From: Dromaius novaehollandiae
Lineage: Eukaryota > Chordata > Aves > Casuariiformes > Dromaiidae
Length of the DNA stretch: 64,000 nt
NCBI RefSeq assembly: GCF_036370855.1
Contig: NC_088132.1
Location: 61,108,841 to 61,172,840, forward strand
Reading direction: 5' to 3'
Position numbers and translations under genes: made by a program. The notes beneath the pieces are model-generated. The model did not search any database. It was not told the DNA's origin and saw nothing but the letters and a program-made list of their open reading frames with translations. Shown here in pieces: positions 11,901-24,119 of the stretch (positions within the stretch are counted from its first letter, which is position 1; the number at the start of each line of letters is the position of its first letter).

Positions 11901-14093
11901 GCATCACATGTAGTCTATGATTTGTGAAGATAAAATACTGAAGAGCTGGCAAAGGTATAAAAATAGTTCTGTAACTGCCCGTGTGAGGGTCTCAGCAGAA
12001 ATCTGCTAACAACATACGAGTTCTTATGTAACTTTCCTCCTACAAATAGGGCTGACGTGGGCAGTAACAACAAAGCTGAATTTAAAAAACATTTGCAAGT
12101 CTCTTGACTGCTAACTTTGAGATGATTAACTCAGAAAGCAAGCTCTCACATATGGGTTACAGTTCAGTAACACTGGAACTGACCTTGAGAATAACAACTC
12201 TGTCTTGACTAAATTAGTCAAACAGTGACTGTTCTACATCAAGAAAAATGTAGCTGCAGCAGTGTTGACGTTTTATAATGTAACACAGATACTAGCTTTA
12301 TGGAATATTACATCTCTATGTCAACCATGAATTATCACAAGAAAAGCAGCTCTTCTTTAGAGAGCCAAAAGTCACCTAAACTAAACCACAAAATTGGGAG
12401 AGGGCAAACAGGCTCCCAATAGGATCAATCCATAGTAAGAGCAGTCCTTAGAGCGGGAAGCCTCCGACACCGTGCCGGAAACGCTCTACAGAGAGCAGCT
12501 CACTCTGTCTAGAACCATCAGGAGTTAGATGTAAACCTTCCTCTTAAATCCAGAGAGAGTTATTTGCTCAACCAAGTTAATTCCTGATGCAATTCTTTTC
12601 CACTAGGGACAGGACTGCCTGTGGGGTTACACCAGGGATGAAACCGTCCCACCGGATTACTGCAGCAGCAATATTTATGAGCCTAGTACAAAAAAACCAT
12701 TGTCATGAATGTTTGACAATATTCTCTTTGCAACATTTAGCAAGGTTTTTTTCAAGCGGTGATTAGTCAGAAATCCAAATCTGCAAGGTAGTCAGAATGC
12801 AGTTAATCCTGGGACAGAAAACAAACTCACTGCCAACTTTCAAAAGTAGAAGCACCTAGAAAAATTTAGAGAGCAATATGATCAAACTGAAGAAGTTCAT
12901 GTGTTTCATTTTTAAACATTTAACATTTTAAACATAAAAATTTGTAGTGGTAAATGACATTTAAGTTATACGAGTATGTGGTTTTAAAATAAATATGCAT
13001 ATATATGTCAGGGATAAGTTTTATGTGCAAAAACATTATCAGATGTGGGAGCTTAGCAAATTGTTAGCAAATTACATAATTGTCCATAAGCTACAAATTA
13101 GTCTGAATCAGACCAAATGCAATTATTTCTGGTATATTAATTAGGATGTTATATTTAGTCTTGAAAATGTATTTTGAAGATTTATGTCTGCTTTTTGGAT
13201 AGTTAAGGAAATCTTTTGCATAAATTTACTGACAATGCTATGATGTTCAAAATGTCATAGTTCATTAACTGCATATTTTGACTAAACTTAAGCAGTCAGT
13301 AATCATCTGAACACAACTAATATTCTGTATTACAGCTAGATATTAAAATAGAAATGTTTTTGTTTATAATGGTTATTCCTTTCCAAAATGTTTGATAATT
13401 AAAGAAGAAGAGAAGATATGTTATGTTTTAGAAAGAGGTTGTTATTCCCATTTTGGCATAGTGATACATAATTCAGTACAAATAGCATGCTACTGCTTTT
13501 ATATACTAATCAAGATATGAAAAATTTATGTATATTTAATAGCCTAAATACAAGAAAGACACTTGTTACAGTATGCACTAGGTTTTTAAAATCTCAGTCA
13601 ATTTATTTGTATCTATATTCAGTGGTAAAAAATACCATTTTATTTTGGAAAGAAGTGACTTTTATTTTGTCTTTTTTTGCTTCTGTCATGTTCACACCAT
13701 TAGGTCATACCATTTAAAAAATCTTACATTTTTTTGAGAGATTTTGTGTCTATCTTTTTTCTGTCTCCCTCCAAGCACATTTTTAAGTTTTCTTTCTCTA
13801 TATTTTGTTCTTGACTTTCTCTTTTTTATTTTCTATTTCATTTCTTCTATTCTCCTCCCCATATCAGTACTTCCCTCAGTACCTTCTAGTTCAAGCTGTA
13901 TTCACATCGGGGTGTTCCCGAGCCCTATTGTAACTGAAAACAGGCCTATCTTTGGCTCTGAGCCAGGCCTTAAAACAGCCTCTATCCAGACTCTTCCTTT
14001 GTGGCACAGCTTGCTCTGAAGATTTTCTTTTCAAAGCTAATACATTCAAAAATTTTTTTTATTTGGTTTCTGAGGCAATTCTAAGGGAAGCAC

Positions 14094-14118
14094 TTTTTTT
14101 TTTTTTTTTTTTTTTTTT
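14094..14118. repeat. Poly-T tract (25 T)
   Basis: Homopolymer run in intergenic DNA. It could be the reverse complement of a retroposon tail, but I see no recognisable element attached. Confidence 0.9.
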
Positions 14119-16003
14119 AACAGAAGTGTCCAGAGGAAGTTGAAGGTCAAGAAATGGTCCCTATTGCATACCTCTTTTCCATCAAGGTTACCAGAGTCAA
14201 AGTTTTAGCTGCACTGTGAGCAGGTCGCTGCCAGCAGCAGCCTTTCATTCAAATTAATGAAAAATTCTCAGTTCAGGAAATGTTTTTCTCTGCAAAGTTT
14301 TCCAAAGCCTTCCCTATAAACATGGAATGATAGGTACATGAATTATTTCCCAATAATACAAGTATTACCCATTCACATTGTAAAATTGTAAAAGAAATTT
14401 TGCAGAATCCCACTGAATCATGTTAGAAGGAAAAGTCCTAATATAAAAATTAAAAACAGGAAAGTCTATTTCTCTCCTAGCCCATTAGAAGGTATATGGG
14501 AAGAGCATGATTCTCCAGCAGCTCACTGTGTAATGTATTAACCAGTGGAAAAAGAGAGAGCCTTGTAACAGACTGTCAGCTCTCAGGAATCATCTGGGGT
14601 CCATCATCTAGCTACCTTCTCATTCCGGGCAGTCAGCCCTCATCTGATCAGGATGCTGCTGCAGAGAGCAAGGAGGGAAGATGCATCTACCCTTCTCCGA
14701 ATATATTTCTTTCCATTTCCAACTTCCAGGAAACCCACAGGACCTGATGAAGCTCCATAAGGAGAAATGAACAATTACATTCCATGAAACTATGCAATCT
14801 GTAAAATTTTTGATCCAGACACAGTACCAACATCTTTGGGGGAGTTAATTCTTTAGACTATGCATCTGCCACTTGCTGCTCGCTCCAGAGAAGCAAGCTG
14901 CCAGTACAAGTATCAAACTCTTTGTGAGGGCTGCTAAAGTGGCAAAGAGGAGTTGTGGAAGGAGGCAAAATGCAGATAGTTTGGTTAGCTCTGCAAATCA
15001 TCCAGCTGTCCCTCTTCCATTTCCAGTGGATCACTTGTCAGATTAGCATATGAAACTGATAAACCAGAAGATTCTTAGAAAAAAAATCTTGGAAAAAAGA
15101 TGAGGGACAGCGAACTCTGATAATCATGTATCTGGACAGGGACTAGAATCTGGACCTTGCAGGAGAAGCCTGAAGCTGTATGAGTAAACATGCACTCAAG
15201 TCCAGCTGGAAAATGCTAAAATACTATAAAAATGATTCCCACTGAAGAAGGTTGTTGAACTCTTTTCTGAATGGCCTTGGGCTCTCTTACGCCTTCCTTC
15301 CTACTAGCCTACCACTTGCTGCCAACCCACTGGTAGTGAAAATGATTTAAGAAAAAAAAGACTGTGCAAGCGGGCCACAGCAATCCAGGTCATTGTTTAC
15401 ATCAGGCCTTCCAGGCCTTCGTTCCCAGAACAGAATTCCGTCAGAATTTCTTTCCATCAGAAAAGCACATAATTTTCTCAGCAACAGATTTTGGTACAGG
15501 GCAGCCTCTGCCACACACAAAATTGGGAAGGTGGAAAAAGGAATTACAATCAGAAAAAATATAGTTTGTTGTAAGAAGTTGGTCAACGGCATTGTAGAGG
15601 CAAATTATAAATCGATGAGTACTTACATCTGTATTTAGTCTCTTGACTAAGTGACTGGATTTTTAAGCATGCTGAATGTCTAGAGCTTCCATTACACTTT
15701 CTATACCAGTAAGATCATGCATCTCGGATCAAGGGTGTACTAGGTACTACATTTCTATTTGCAGTGTATTTATTACTGTTAACTATCCTTAGTTGTTTTT
15801 TAAAAAGTCCTGTTAAATGTATTTGGTAAAAAGAACAAGAGGTACACAGGGATTGCAATCTCAATTCTGCCAAAGGCATCGGAAATGGCAAAGCAGCCCC
15901 AAAACAAAACATTGCTAAGCAATAGAGTAACAAATTCTTTCTCTTTTTATCGCCTTACTTAAGCTGCCATGGAACATATGGAACCACAATTCAATTATGA
16001 CTT

Positions 16004-16043
16004 AAAAAAAAAGAAAGAAAGAAAGAAAGAGCAAGAGAGAGAC
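16004..16043. repeat. AAAG tetranucleotide microsatellite
   Basis: A-run followed by about six AAAG units, grading into GAGA. Purine-only on this strand. Confidence 0.9.
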
Positions 16044-16804
16044 GTTTTTATTTGTGAATGCTGATTTCATATAGGCTCTGTATGGAACAGAAAAAGTCAT
16101 CTCTCCCATACACGTATACCTCCTGGTTCCTGAAAACTGTTTGACAAAAACAGTTTGAAAGGGAGCATCTTTTCTTTACATAGGTTTTCTAGTTTGCATG
16201 CTGATTAAGAAAAAAAATAAAGCTCTGCAGCCATACTGACATTCTTGAGTCCTGGCAGGTCACTGCTTTTGGAGCCAAGTGCAAATTGTATTTCCTCTCT
16301 TAAGTTTTCTGAAGAGTAAAGACGCTGTGGAAAATAGCAACTTTTCAAAAAGTTGAATTTAGAACAAGTTTCTGTAAATGTAGTGATGGAATAGTTGGAA
16401 ATCTTTTAGTCATTGTTCTTTTTTTTTTTTTTTCCTCCCTGTAATAGCTATACTCCATTGGAGGTGGAACCAGTCAGGACTTTTTTTTCAGTTTTGTGGA
16501 AATTAAAATCCAGGCCATAGACTATTGGTTGTCATATTCTTTTTTCTTACAGCATTCATTGGAAAAATTTCTCAGAGCTACAAAAGATATTCTGGCCAAA
16601 AAGAAAGAAAGAAACCTACCGCAAAATACCTTATTAAGAAGGGCACTTAGATAGTTTGTGTAAAACCTTGGTTCAAAGCAAAGGTATGAACCTCAATTTG
16701 TGTTATTGAATGCCAGGACAGCAAACTTATTTCCCATTCTAGCATAGATCTCTCCCTGGTTTTATGTTAAATCAGTTTCAGTTACTCTAAATAATATTGA
16801 TTTA

Positions 16805-16885
16805 CCTGAAGCAGGGACTTGAAACTGGGTCTCTCACATTTCAGCTGAGTGCCCTGACTGTACGGTTTAACAGAAGGTCGTGGTT
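16805..16885 (+). repeat. SINE-like ancient repeat remnant
   Basis: The string 'gcagggacttgaaactgggtctctcacat' followed by 'gagtgccctgact' resembles the common amniote pattern 'gcagggactcgaacctgggtctccca ... agtgccctaacc', seen in MIR-related or tRNA-related SINEs. A sister copy lies at 28118-28175. Confidence 0.45.
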
Positions 16886-17639
16886 TTGTCTCAGTGTTAA
16901 ATGGGAAGATACGTGATTTTTTTTTAATTGAAAATCCACTTCTTTCTCAATTTTGCTGTTACTTTTCCTAAACTGTCGAACTCAAAGAAGGAGATGGAAG
17001 CTGTGACCCACTGTTAGAGATAAATCGCTGGTGGAAAGCAGCTGAAAGGTATGTTCTCTAGGTTTTTTGCTTTTCTACTTTGATTTGGGGGGTCTTCACA
17101 GCCCCAAACCAAATGGTGTGTGGGATGAGAGGGATGGATCAGCAGCAGAGGCAGTGCAAGCTGAAAAGCATTTGGCTCATATAAAGATTGTTTTCTGCTA
17201 AACCATAATTTTATTCAAGAAATATTGGCTCAGTTGGTTCATCATGTGAAGACTTAATATGGGGTAGACATTAGAATATGAATGTCATACAGAAAAAAGA
17301 TCCCAAAGCTCTGGGTCTAAAAACACAATGGGAAAATCTCTCTTTATTTTTTATTTAATTTAAAGGATATGCATAGAGATTCTGAACATCTGACAATCAT
17401 TTTCTTTTTCTGACAAGTTAGTATACATTCATCTCAATGTTCGTATACATACTAAGGCAGCCTGTAAGATGTTTTAATGGGCAGTACCATTTCACCTCTG
17501 CATAAAAGGTTTGTAGGAATATTGGAAGCTGGAGACAGTTACAGGATCCTATGTGTCAAAGTTAGATTAATGAAAATAAAGAAGCCAATCCTGTTTTCAT
17601 TGAAAGCAAACAGAAAATTACCTTGATGTAATTGTTTGT

Positions 17640-17710
17640 ACAAGTTAGAATCATGTAGGTTGGAAGCGATCTCTGGAGGTCATCTAGTTCAATCTCTTGC
17701 TGATTCAGCG
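17640..17710 (-). repeat. CR1 LINE 3'-end fragment (minus strand)
   Basis: The plus strand reads 'agaatcatgtaggttggaag', then 'gatctctggaggtcatctag' and 'ttcaatctcttgc'. This is the reverse complement of the CR1 3' end as commonly seen in bird genomes (a 'ggttggaagggacctt ... gatcatctagttccaac' pattern). It is short and severely 5'-truncated, as most CR1 copies are. It is one of the better clues that the organism is a bird or other archosaur. Confidence 0.75.
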
Positions 17711-20700
17711 AGTGACAAAGACAACGTGCTACTTGCCCCTGAGCTGCAGATAAACCATCCTAATGTATATGAATTTATATGGGCATTTCTATTAGAGTAC
17801 CTAGAATTTAACGGGTTGGCCAGGTGTGCTATGTCTGTATTTCAGTTATCAGTTCTGCTTCTGTAATAGTTATCTGTTATTATTGACATGTTAAGCCAGA
17901 GTTCTTCATATGTATTTCGTATTTATTTTTCTCCTGCCTAGTGCCCAGCAAGCTTACAACATACATGGCTAGTTTATAATATAATCTGATTTGAGATAAG
18001 AAAAACATTAATTCTGCAATTAAGTTTTCTCTAGAATAAATGGCATCAGAGAACTCACAAACACATGGGTTAAATTAATGTCTGCCAAGTCATAGAGCCA
18101 AAATTTGTTCAGTTTAGTGGCACTTGTTCTAAGCAATTAGAATAGAGGGATACAATGATTCTTCCATATGATGTTGGATGAATCTTAAGTAGAAATCTTA
18201 GGAACAACTGAGAACCCTAACTAAAATCTGTTTCCATTAAGTAAGAGTGACTAATGAGCTTACTTCCCTCTTCCATTCCTTTCTAGAGAATCTGCATTCA
18301 GTTCAGATTTGCTGGTTAAACTTGCACAAAGCTACAGACCATAGTAATTCATGAAAGAAATGAAGTAGCACAATTGAACATGGACTGGCGCAGGTAAATA
18401 GAGCCAAAAAGATTGTATATGGCATGTTAGGTTGGCTAAATCTGCCACTTTTTCCATCGCCCTGAAACTTCCTTTTAGTACAATAAAGGCAAGGAAGGCA
18501 TCATTTTCACTAAATTTATGGATAGCTAAGATCCCTTTCTGAATCCAGACTGCCCAAATCATTGGAGTTTAGTGCTGAACCAGATAGAAAGCTTAGTATA
18601 CAGGTGTAGGAGGAGTTTAAATTTAGTAGCTGTTGTGTGCCAAGAATATAGTCATTTTTCTTCAGCGAATTGGTTGAGTCCAGCACATTGGCAATGGGGA
18701 AGGGGGAAACCATTCTGCCTCCAGCTGGAGCCCATCTGGGACTCTATATCTCAGAGGCTTAAAATATTACGCTGCCTGACAGGAGATGATTGCCTGATGA
18801 CCAAGTGTGAAGTTGGGAAATACAAATTACCTACTCTGACAAAGCTGTAGTATTTTTAGGGAGGTCTTCAGCTTGTTATCAGTATTATGAACAACAAAAA
18901 AAAGTTTGTTTGCTTTGGAAAAAACAAAGGGGAGAAATATGGGTAAGAAGTCTATCCAAAATAAACTACATTTTAAGAAGGAGGATTCCTTTTATTTACA
19001 TCTGTTTTTTCCCCAAAGGGTAAAAGGCAGTGTTAATCATGCAAATTATCTTCTAACTATACAGTTAATTAGTCTAAGATAAATTTGACTTAATTTCAAA
19101 AATATCATTTGGATAAACTATGCTACTTTTATTGAACCTCAGAAGCTGTCAGGTTCTTGCTGTGAGGGCCTATACACCCCTGTGAAAAGCTGAATCTGAA
19201 CCAGATAATCAACAATAGGACAGCCCTTTCCCTGTTCTCAGTTAATTCTCATGGCCCAAACCCTTGAATCTTCCCCTGCCATTATGCTTTATGCTCAGCC
19301 TGTGAAGTGAAATATAGTCATGAGTATTAAGAACTTTTTAATCTCATATCCACAATGTTTATATCTTCAGTATTATCAAAATGTCTGCTTCAGAAAATGC
19401 GTATTCAAACACAAAGTTGTGAAAAGCTAAGAATCTGAGTTTAAACCCAGTACCTTAGCCATAAGAAATGATATGTTTGTTTTTTAATAGGACAGCATTA
19501 TTTTATGGAAATTACAAAGGATTAATTTGAACAGAAGACCTGCCCACCCTCTCAATACTAGCATGATCAGTATACATGTTCACGTTCTACACATACATAT
19601 TTTTATATATATGAGACATACATATTTAAGTCTATATAAATATTCTTGAATAAACTAGTTTTAAAATACATATTTAAGTCATGAAACTTACATGACCTTG
19701 CCAACTAATACACAGTAATCAGCTTCTCATTTGTTAAAATATGTTAAGTGAGCTAAGAGAGAATGGCCACTAACTGCATATCTTACCATCAGTATTCTTA
19801 ATGCATCTCAGAGGTGAGGGAGAGAATTGGCATTCTCTCTGAATAGGATCAGGAAAGGAGACAAAAGTAGGATAGCCCTAAAATCTTGTTGATCCCTGTT
19901 GATGATAGTTTGTTGTCAAGGGGAAAAGCACAGCATTCAGTATTGTTGATCATAGTGTCATGTCACACTTGAAAACACTCCAAGATTCAATGAGTGTATA
20001 TTTTATGTTTAAATGCTTTGTAACAGAGAAAACACAAAAATAGTGATGCACACCTTTTTCTACAGCTTTTTTATACTGAGTCATATGAGGTTCATTCCTC
20101 TGTTCCATGTAAAATGTCTCTATGAAGCAACTGGAAGAAATCCTGAGCTGCTTAAAGGCCTAAGTGTTAGCAAGGGACAGAAGACACTTTGGCAGCAACA
20201 TTTCTACTTAGGCACATTTATTAGGACATGTGTAATGTTTAACAAAACAAGCATAATGAGGTTCTTTGAGAAAAGCAATTATGCAATCATACTGTGGTGG
20301 GCATTTGTCACAGAGAGTTCTGTTCCCAAGATTAAAAAATCCTTTTCTGCACATCATATTTTTCTCAGTAAATCCCCAAATTATTGAACTAAAAATCAAG
20401 AAAGCACACCTAGCCACTGTCCACCTCAGCTAGGGAGCAGTGATTAAACAAACAGCTGTGCAAAATATTTTACCTTCAAAACTACAGTTAGGCCTCAGAA
20501 TAATTATAGTAATGTATTTGACACTCCATCTTTGGTAAGAAGCCATGTAGTTGGTAAGAGGTTTGTGTGTAGTTCTATTGTAGAGTAGCGCATGAGGAAT
20601 GCTGGGCTGCCCTGCCTCTTCCAAAAGTTTTGTGTAACACATTTCAAGCTTCTGAATCTCTTTTTCCATGAAGTCTTAGAAAACAACTTTGCAGAGATAG

Positions 20701-21838
20701 TGCACAAAGTGAATTCCCTGGTATTCTTTTGCAGTTAATTTGTTTCATCCCCCAAAAGAAAGCCCTCAATAGAAGAGTATCCATTCATGTGCAAAGCCGG
20801 GAATCTGGGGTAAAACAAGAGCAAAGGTTTGCCTGGTCCCTCCCCCCAGGCCTATTCAGAGAGAATCCCAGTTCTCTTCCTCACCTCTGAAAGTCCCACA
20901 TTGTATCTGGGGACAGAGAAAGAGAATGGCCCAGAGACAGCTATTCAAAAATGAGAAATAAAAATGCCCTGAGTGTAGACTTTAAATAGAAATGACAGGA
21001 CATATCCACAGGTGATGCATAAAACTAAGGATTTTACACTTTAATAAAGAGGTATGAGCATAGGCTAGGGAAATAAGGTTTGGAAGGGCAGAAGTAGTTG
21101 TAAGTTATCGCATTTTTATAATTACTGAAATGTACTTGGGCCTGATCTAAAATTTGTACCAGCTGAATTGAAGGTGTGACAATGTACAAATTTAGTTAAA
21201 TTCAGTTATGCAGATTACAGATCCCTGAATTATAAAGTAGTTAATGCTTAATCACACTTAAGTCCCCTGTGGCTCCATTTGATCTCTTAGTAAACACCAA
21301 TCATATTTGGTAAAACACAAAACTAAACTTTCAACTTCTGCACTATTCAAGATGGTCTTTGACTGCCTTAGAAAATGGTGGAAGCCTTCCTCTCTAAGTC
21401 CTCATTTTCCAGACAGCATGATAAATTCACTGTAGATACACATTTTCAGATGGGATATCTGCATCTGTGTTTGTACTCATTAAGTATGTACTTGACTGGC
21501 CTTGTAAATACACTGCTAAATTATGATAGCTGTAGGTATAGACTGTTAGCTGAACTTTATACAGACTGGCAACACTGCAAGAGTAGTGTTATGTTTATAA
21601 TTAAATCTATGCACAAAACTGCTGGTGCAGTAATTTATATCAGAACTTACTCTAATTGCCAGACAACCTAATCTGTGGATGAAATTGTTTAGTTAGATTT
21701 ATAGATGGCTGCAACTGTGGTTGCAATAAGCTAAAAATAAGTGTCTAGCATTTTCTTCAAATATGTAGATTTCTATAGCTGTTACTCCATTTGTTTTGAG
21801 CACTTCTATCTTCTCTGCCAAATTTCTTGATATACTAT

Positions 21839-21882
21839 TAATTACAAAGTTTACAGAATATAATTACAAAGTTTACAGAATA
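21839..21882. repeat. Perfect two-copy tandem duplication, 22 bp unit
   Basis: The unit beginning TAATTACAAAG and ending TTTACAGAATA occurs twice back to back without a mismatch, indicating a recent slippage event. Confidence 0.95.
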
Positions 21883-22929
21883 ATACTTAGAAGTTACCAC
21901 TAATCATTGAGTTTCAGCCATGGTGGGAACACAAATAGATTGATGTTAGGAAAATTTAGTCTTTCAGGAGTGAAGGTTGCTGCTAGAATCAGCTTGAATC
22001 CCTTTCGCAATTTCCAGAGACAACCATATGGAGGATGACGCCTCTTTTGATCTTGGCTAGTCATGTAAGTAGAAACTCAGAGACAAGTTGCCTTTCCCTC
22101 CTCTTTTGCCCTCAAACATCTGTGAACAGCCACACACCAGCATCATCTTATCTCTGGATGGTTACTGTATGTTAGAATGCAAAACTGGTATCATATATTG
22201 TACAAGCCTGTCAAACCATAATATCAGGCTTCCTGAAAGTTTTGAGAACAACTGGATCTGATCCTTTTTCACTATAACTTGCCTACTGATGCAAATAATC
22301 ATTTAATGGCTATAGCAGGAACAAAAGCATGCTAAGTCCAGTTCACATTTCAGTTCACAGATTGTGCCCAGAATTAGACCTGTAACTAAAAAGTGTAACC
22401 TTTTAACTCTATAGAAACAGAATGTTGTTTGCCATTTTAATGCATAGTTGATTTTGCAGCTGGAAAATTTATATTGTGAGCTCTGGTCTTTTATTGAAAA
22501 ATCCTTTGTTTTAGTTTTGTCTTTAGAATATAACAGGATGCTTTACCAAATAATAACCTAAAATGTGTACACAACAGTTAAAACATTTCAAGAATATTCA
22601 GTGGAATATCAGAAAATTAACAGGACTAAATCCCTATCAAAGGGTAATATAAATTGCAACCATCATGATGTTCTTGCTCCCAGGGTTTGCAAAAGTTGAC
22701 GAGGGCTTTGATAGATTCATTTAACAAATAGCTGCAGTCATTACTAGGGGATCAGTAACTGTTCTTTGGAGTTCTTTTTGTTACTGTTCTTTTGTGGGAA
22801 ATCGCTGCTTCCACAGCAGAGCAGCAAAATGCAGCATATGCATGCTCCTGCACAAAGTCCAACAGCCTAACTTAAGATCTAGTGGAAAGCGTTTTTAAAT
22901 TAAACCACTAGAATTTGTACTGAAGAAGA

Positions 22930-23120
22930 GTGCTCTTAAGAACATAAAAATAGCTGTACTGAGTCACCCCAAAAGATTCATCTGGCCCTGGATCTTGTCT
23001 CAAGGAGTGGCTAAAAGTGAATAACTAGTCAAAGAACAGGGCAAGCATATATGGCTGTTCCCCTCTATACTCTCCTGTCTCCGGTTTCTAACCAGTTCTA
23101 TGTTAGGGACATACATGAAG
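22930..23120 (-). repeat. CR1/L3-family LINE fragment (minus strand)
   Basis: The plus strand has 'aagaacataaaaatagctgt', 'actgagtcaccccaaaagat' and 'ggatcttgtct', later 'gaacagggcaagcatatatg' and 'ctctcctgtctcc'. These follow, in order, the reverse complement of a sauropsid CR1/L3 3' end (consensus-like 'agaacataagaatggccatactgggtcagaccaaaggtcc'). Confidence 0.65.
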
Positions 23121-24080
23121 GTCAGAGCCCTTACTGCCGCACAAACTGTTTTCATGCAAAACCAGCCAATCCTAAATAAGTTGTAAAAAGAGAATGCTGG
23201 ACTTTTTAAGGGGGCTCAATGCAAACAAACTCCTTCAAGCAGAACACTGCTTTCCCTAATGAAGGAACTGCTACTGCTGCAATAGTCCTGTAATAACATC
23301 AAATATGAAGTTACTTGTGAGATAGAAGGAAAGGTATTTACTTACTGCATTCACGTAACACTTCACTGCATTCACAATATGTTGTTGTATTTTGGGGGGA
23401 TAGGCAAAAGTTGCAAGGGGACGGGTGAGTATTATTTTTTTCCAAATGTTCTTTAATCCATCGGCCTAACGGCTTTCAGTAAAGATAGTTCCACTTATGA
23501 GCTGTTGCAAGACACTGTGGTAGAAAGAATGCCAGAGAGCCATCTAAATTAGACCAAGTTGTAATCTGTGTCCAAAGCAGTATGCACCATATGCTCTAGA
23601 GTCTTTAATAAATCATTTCCAGTTATACAGTCCAGGAATACAGAAAGTCCAATTCTTTCCATTCAAAATAAATCTGTGCACATTTCAAGATCCAGTTTTG
23701 AAATCTCTGACATTAGTACATGCTTTTATATAAAGCATACCAAGAAGTGGGGGATCACCACTTATTTCAGCAAATGCTAAATGAGGAGTCTATGATGCTC
23801 ATCAGCACAAAAACTGTAATTCTCCTCCAATTCAGATACTGAAGCAGTAAACTAGGTTCTTAGACCCAGGCGCCCGATTCTGAATTGGGAGTGTCATTTT
23901 CAGAACTGAGTGCCAGATTCCACAGCACTGCAGTGATCTGCATGGTCATAGCCAAGTCTTCTTGTGAGTTAATTCCAGATTTTTCATTCTGAAATCAAAA
24001 TAACTGAATTCTTATACCTTTGCTTAGAATTTCTGCATAGTTTATATATGTTTCTGACTACATTAATCTTTGAGGAATAT

Positions 24081-24119
24081 GGTTTTCCACAGAGATTTTC
24101 CACACACGTTTTCCACACA
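24081..24119. repeat. Triplet of TTTTCCACA motifs
   Basis: Three copies of TTTTCCACA occur within about 40 bases, spaced 13-15 bases apart. No function is apparent. They resemble a short imperfect tandem repeat. Confidence 0.7.

Noticed and set aside
20013..20387. 124-codon plus-strand open frame
   Set aside because: No homology recognised, and composition is that of AT-rich non-coding DNA.
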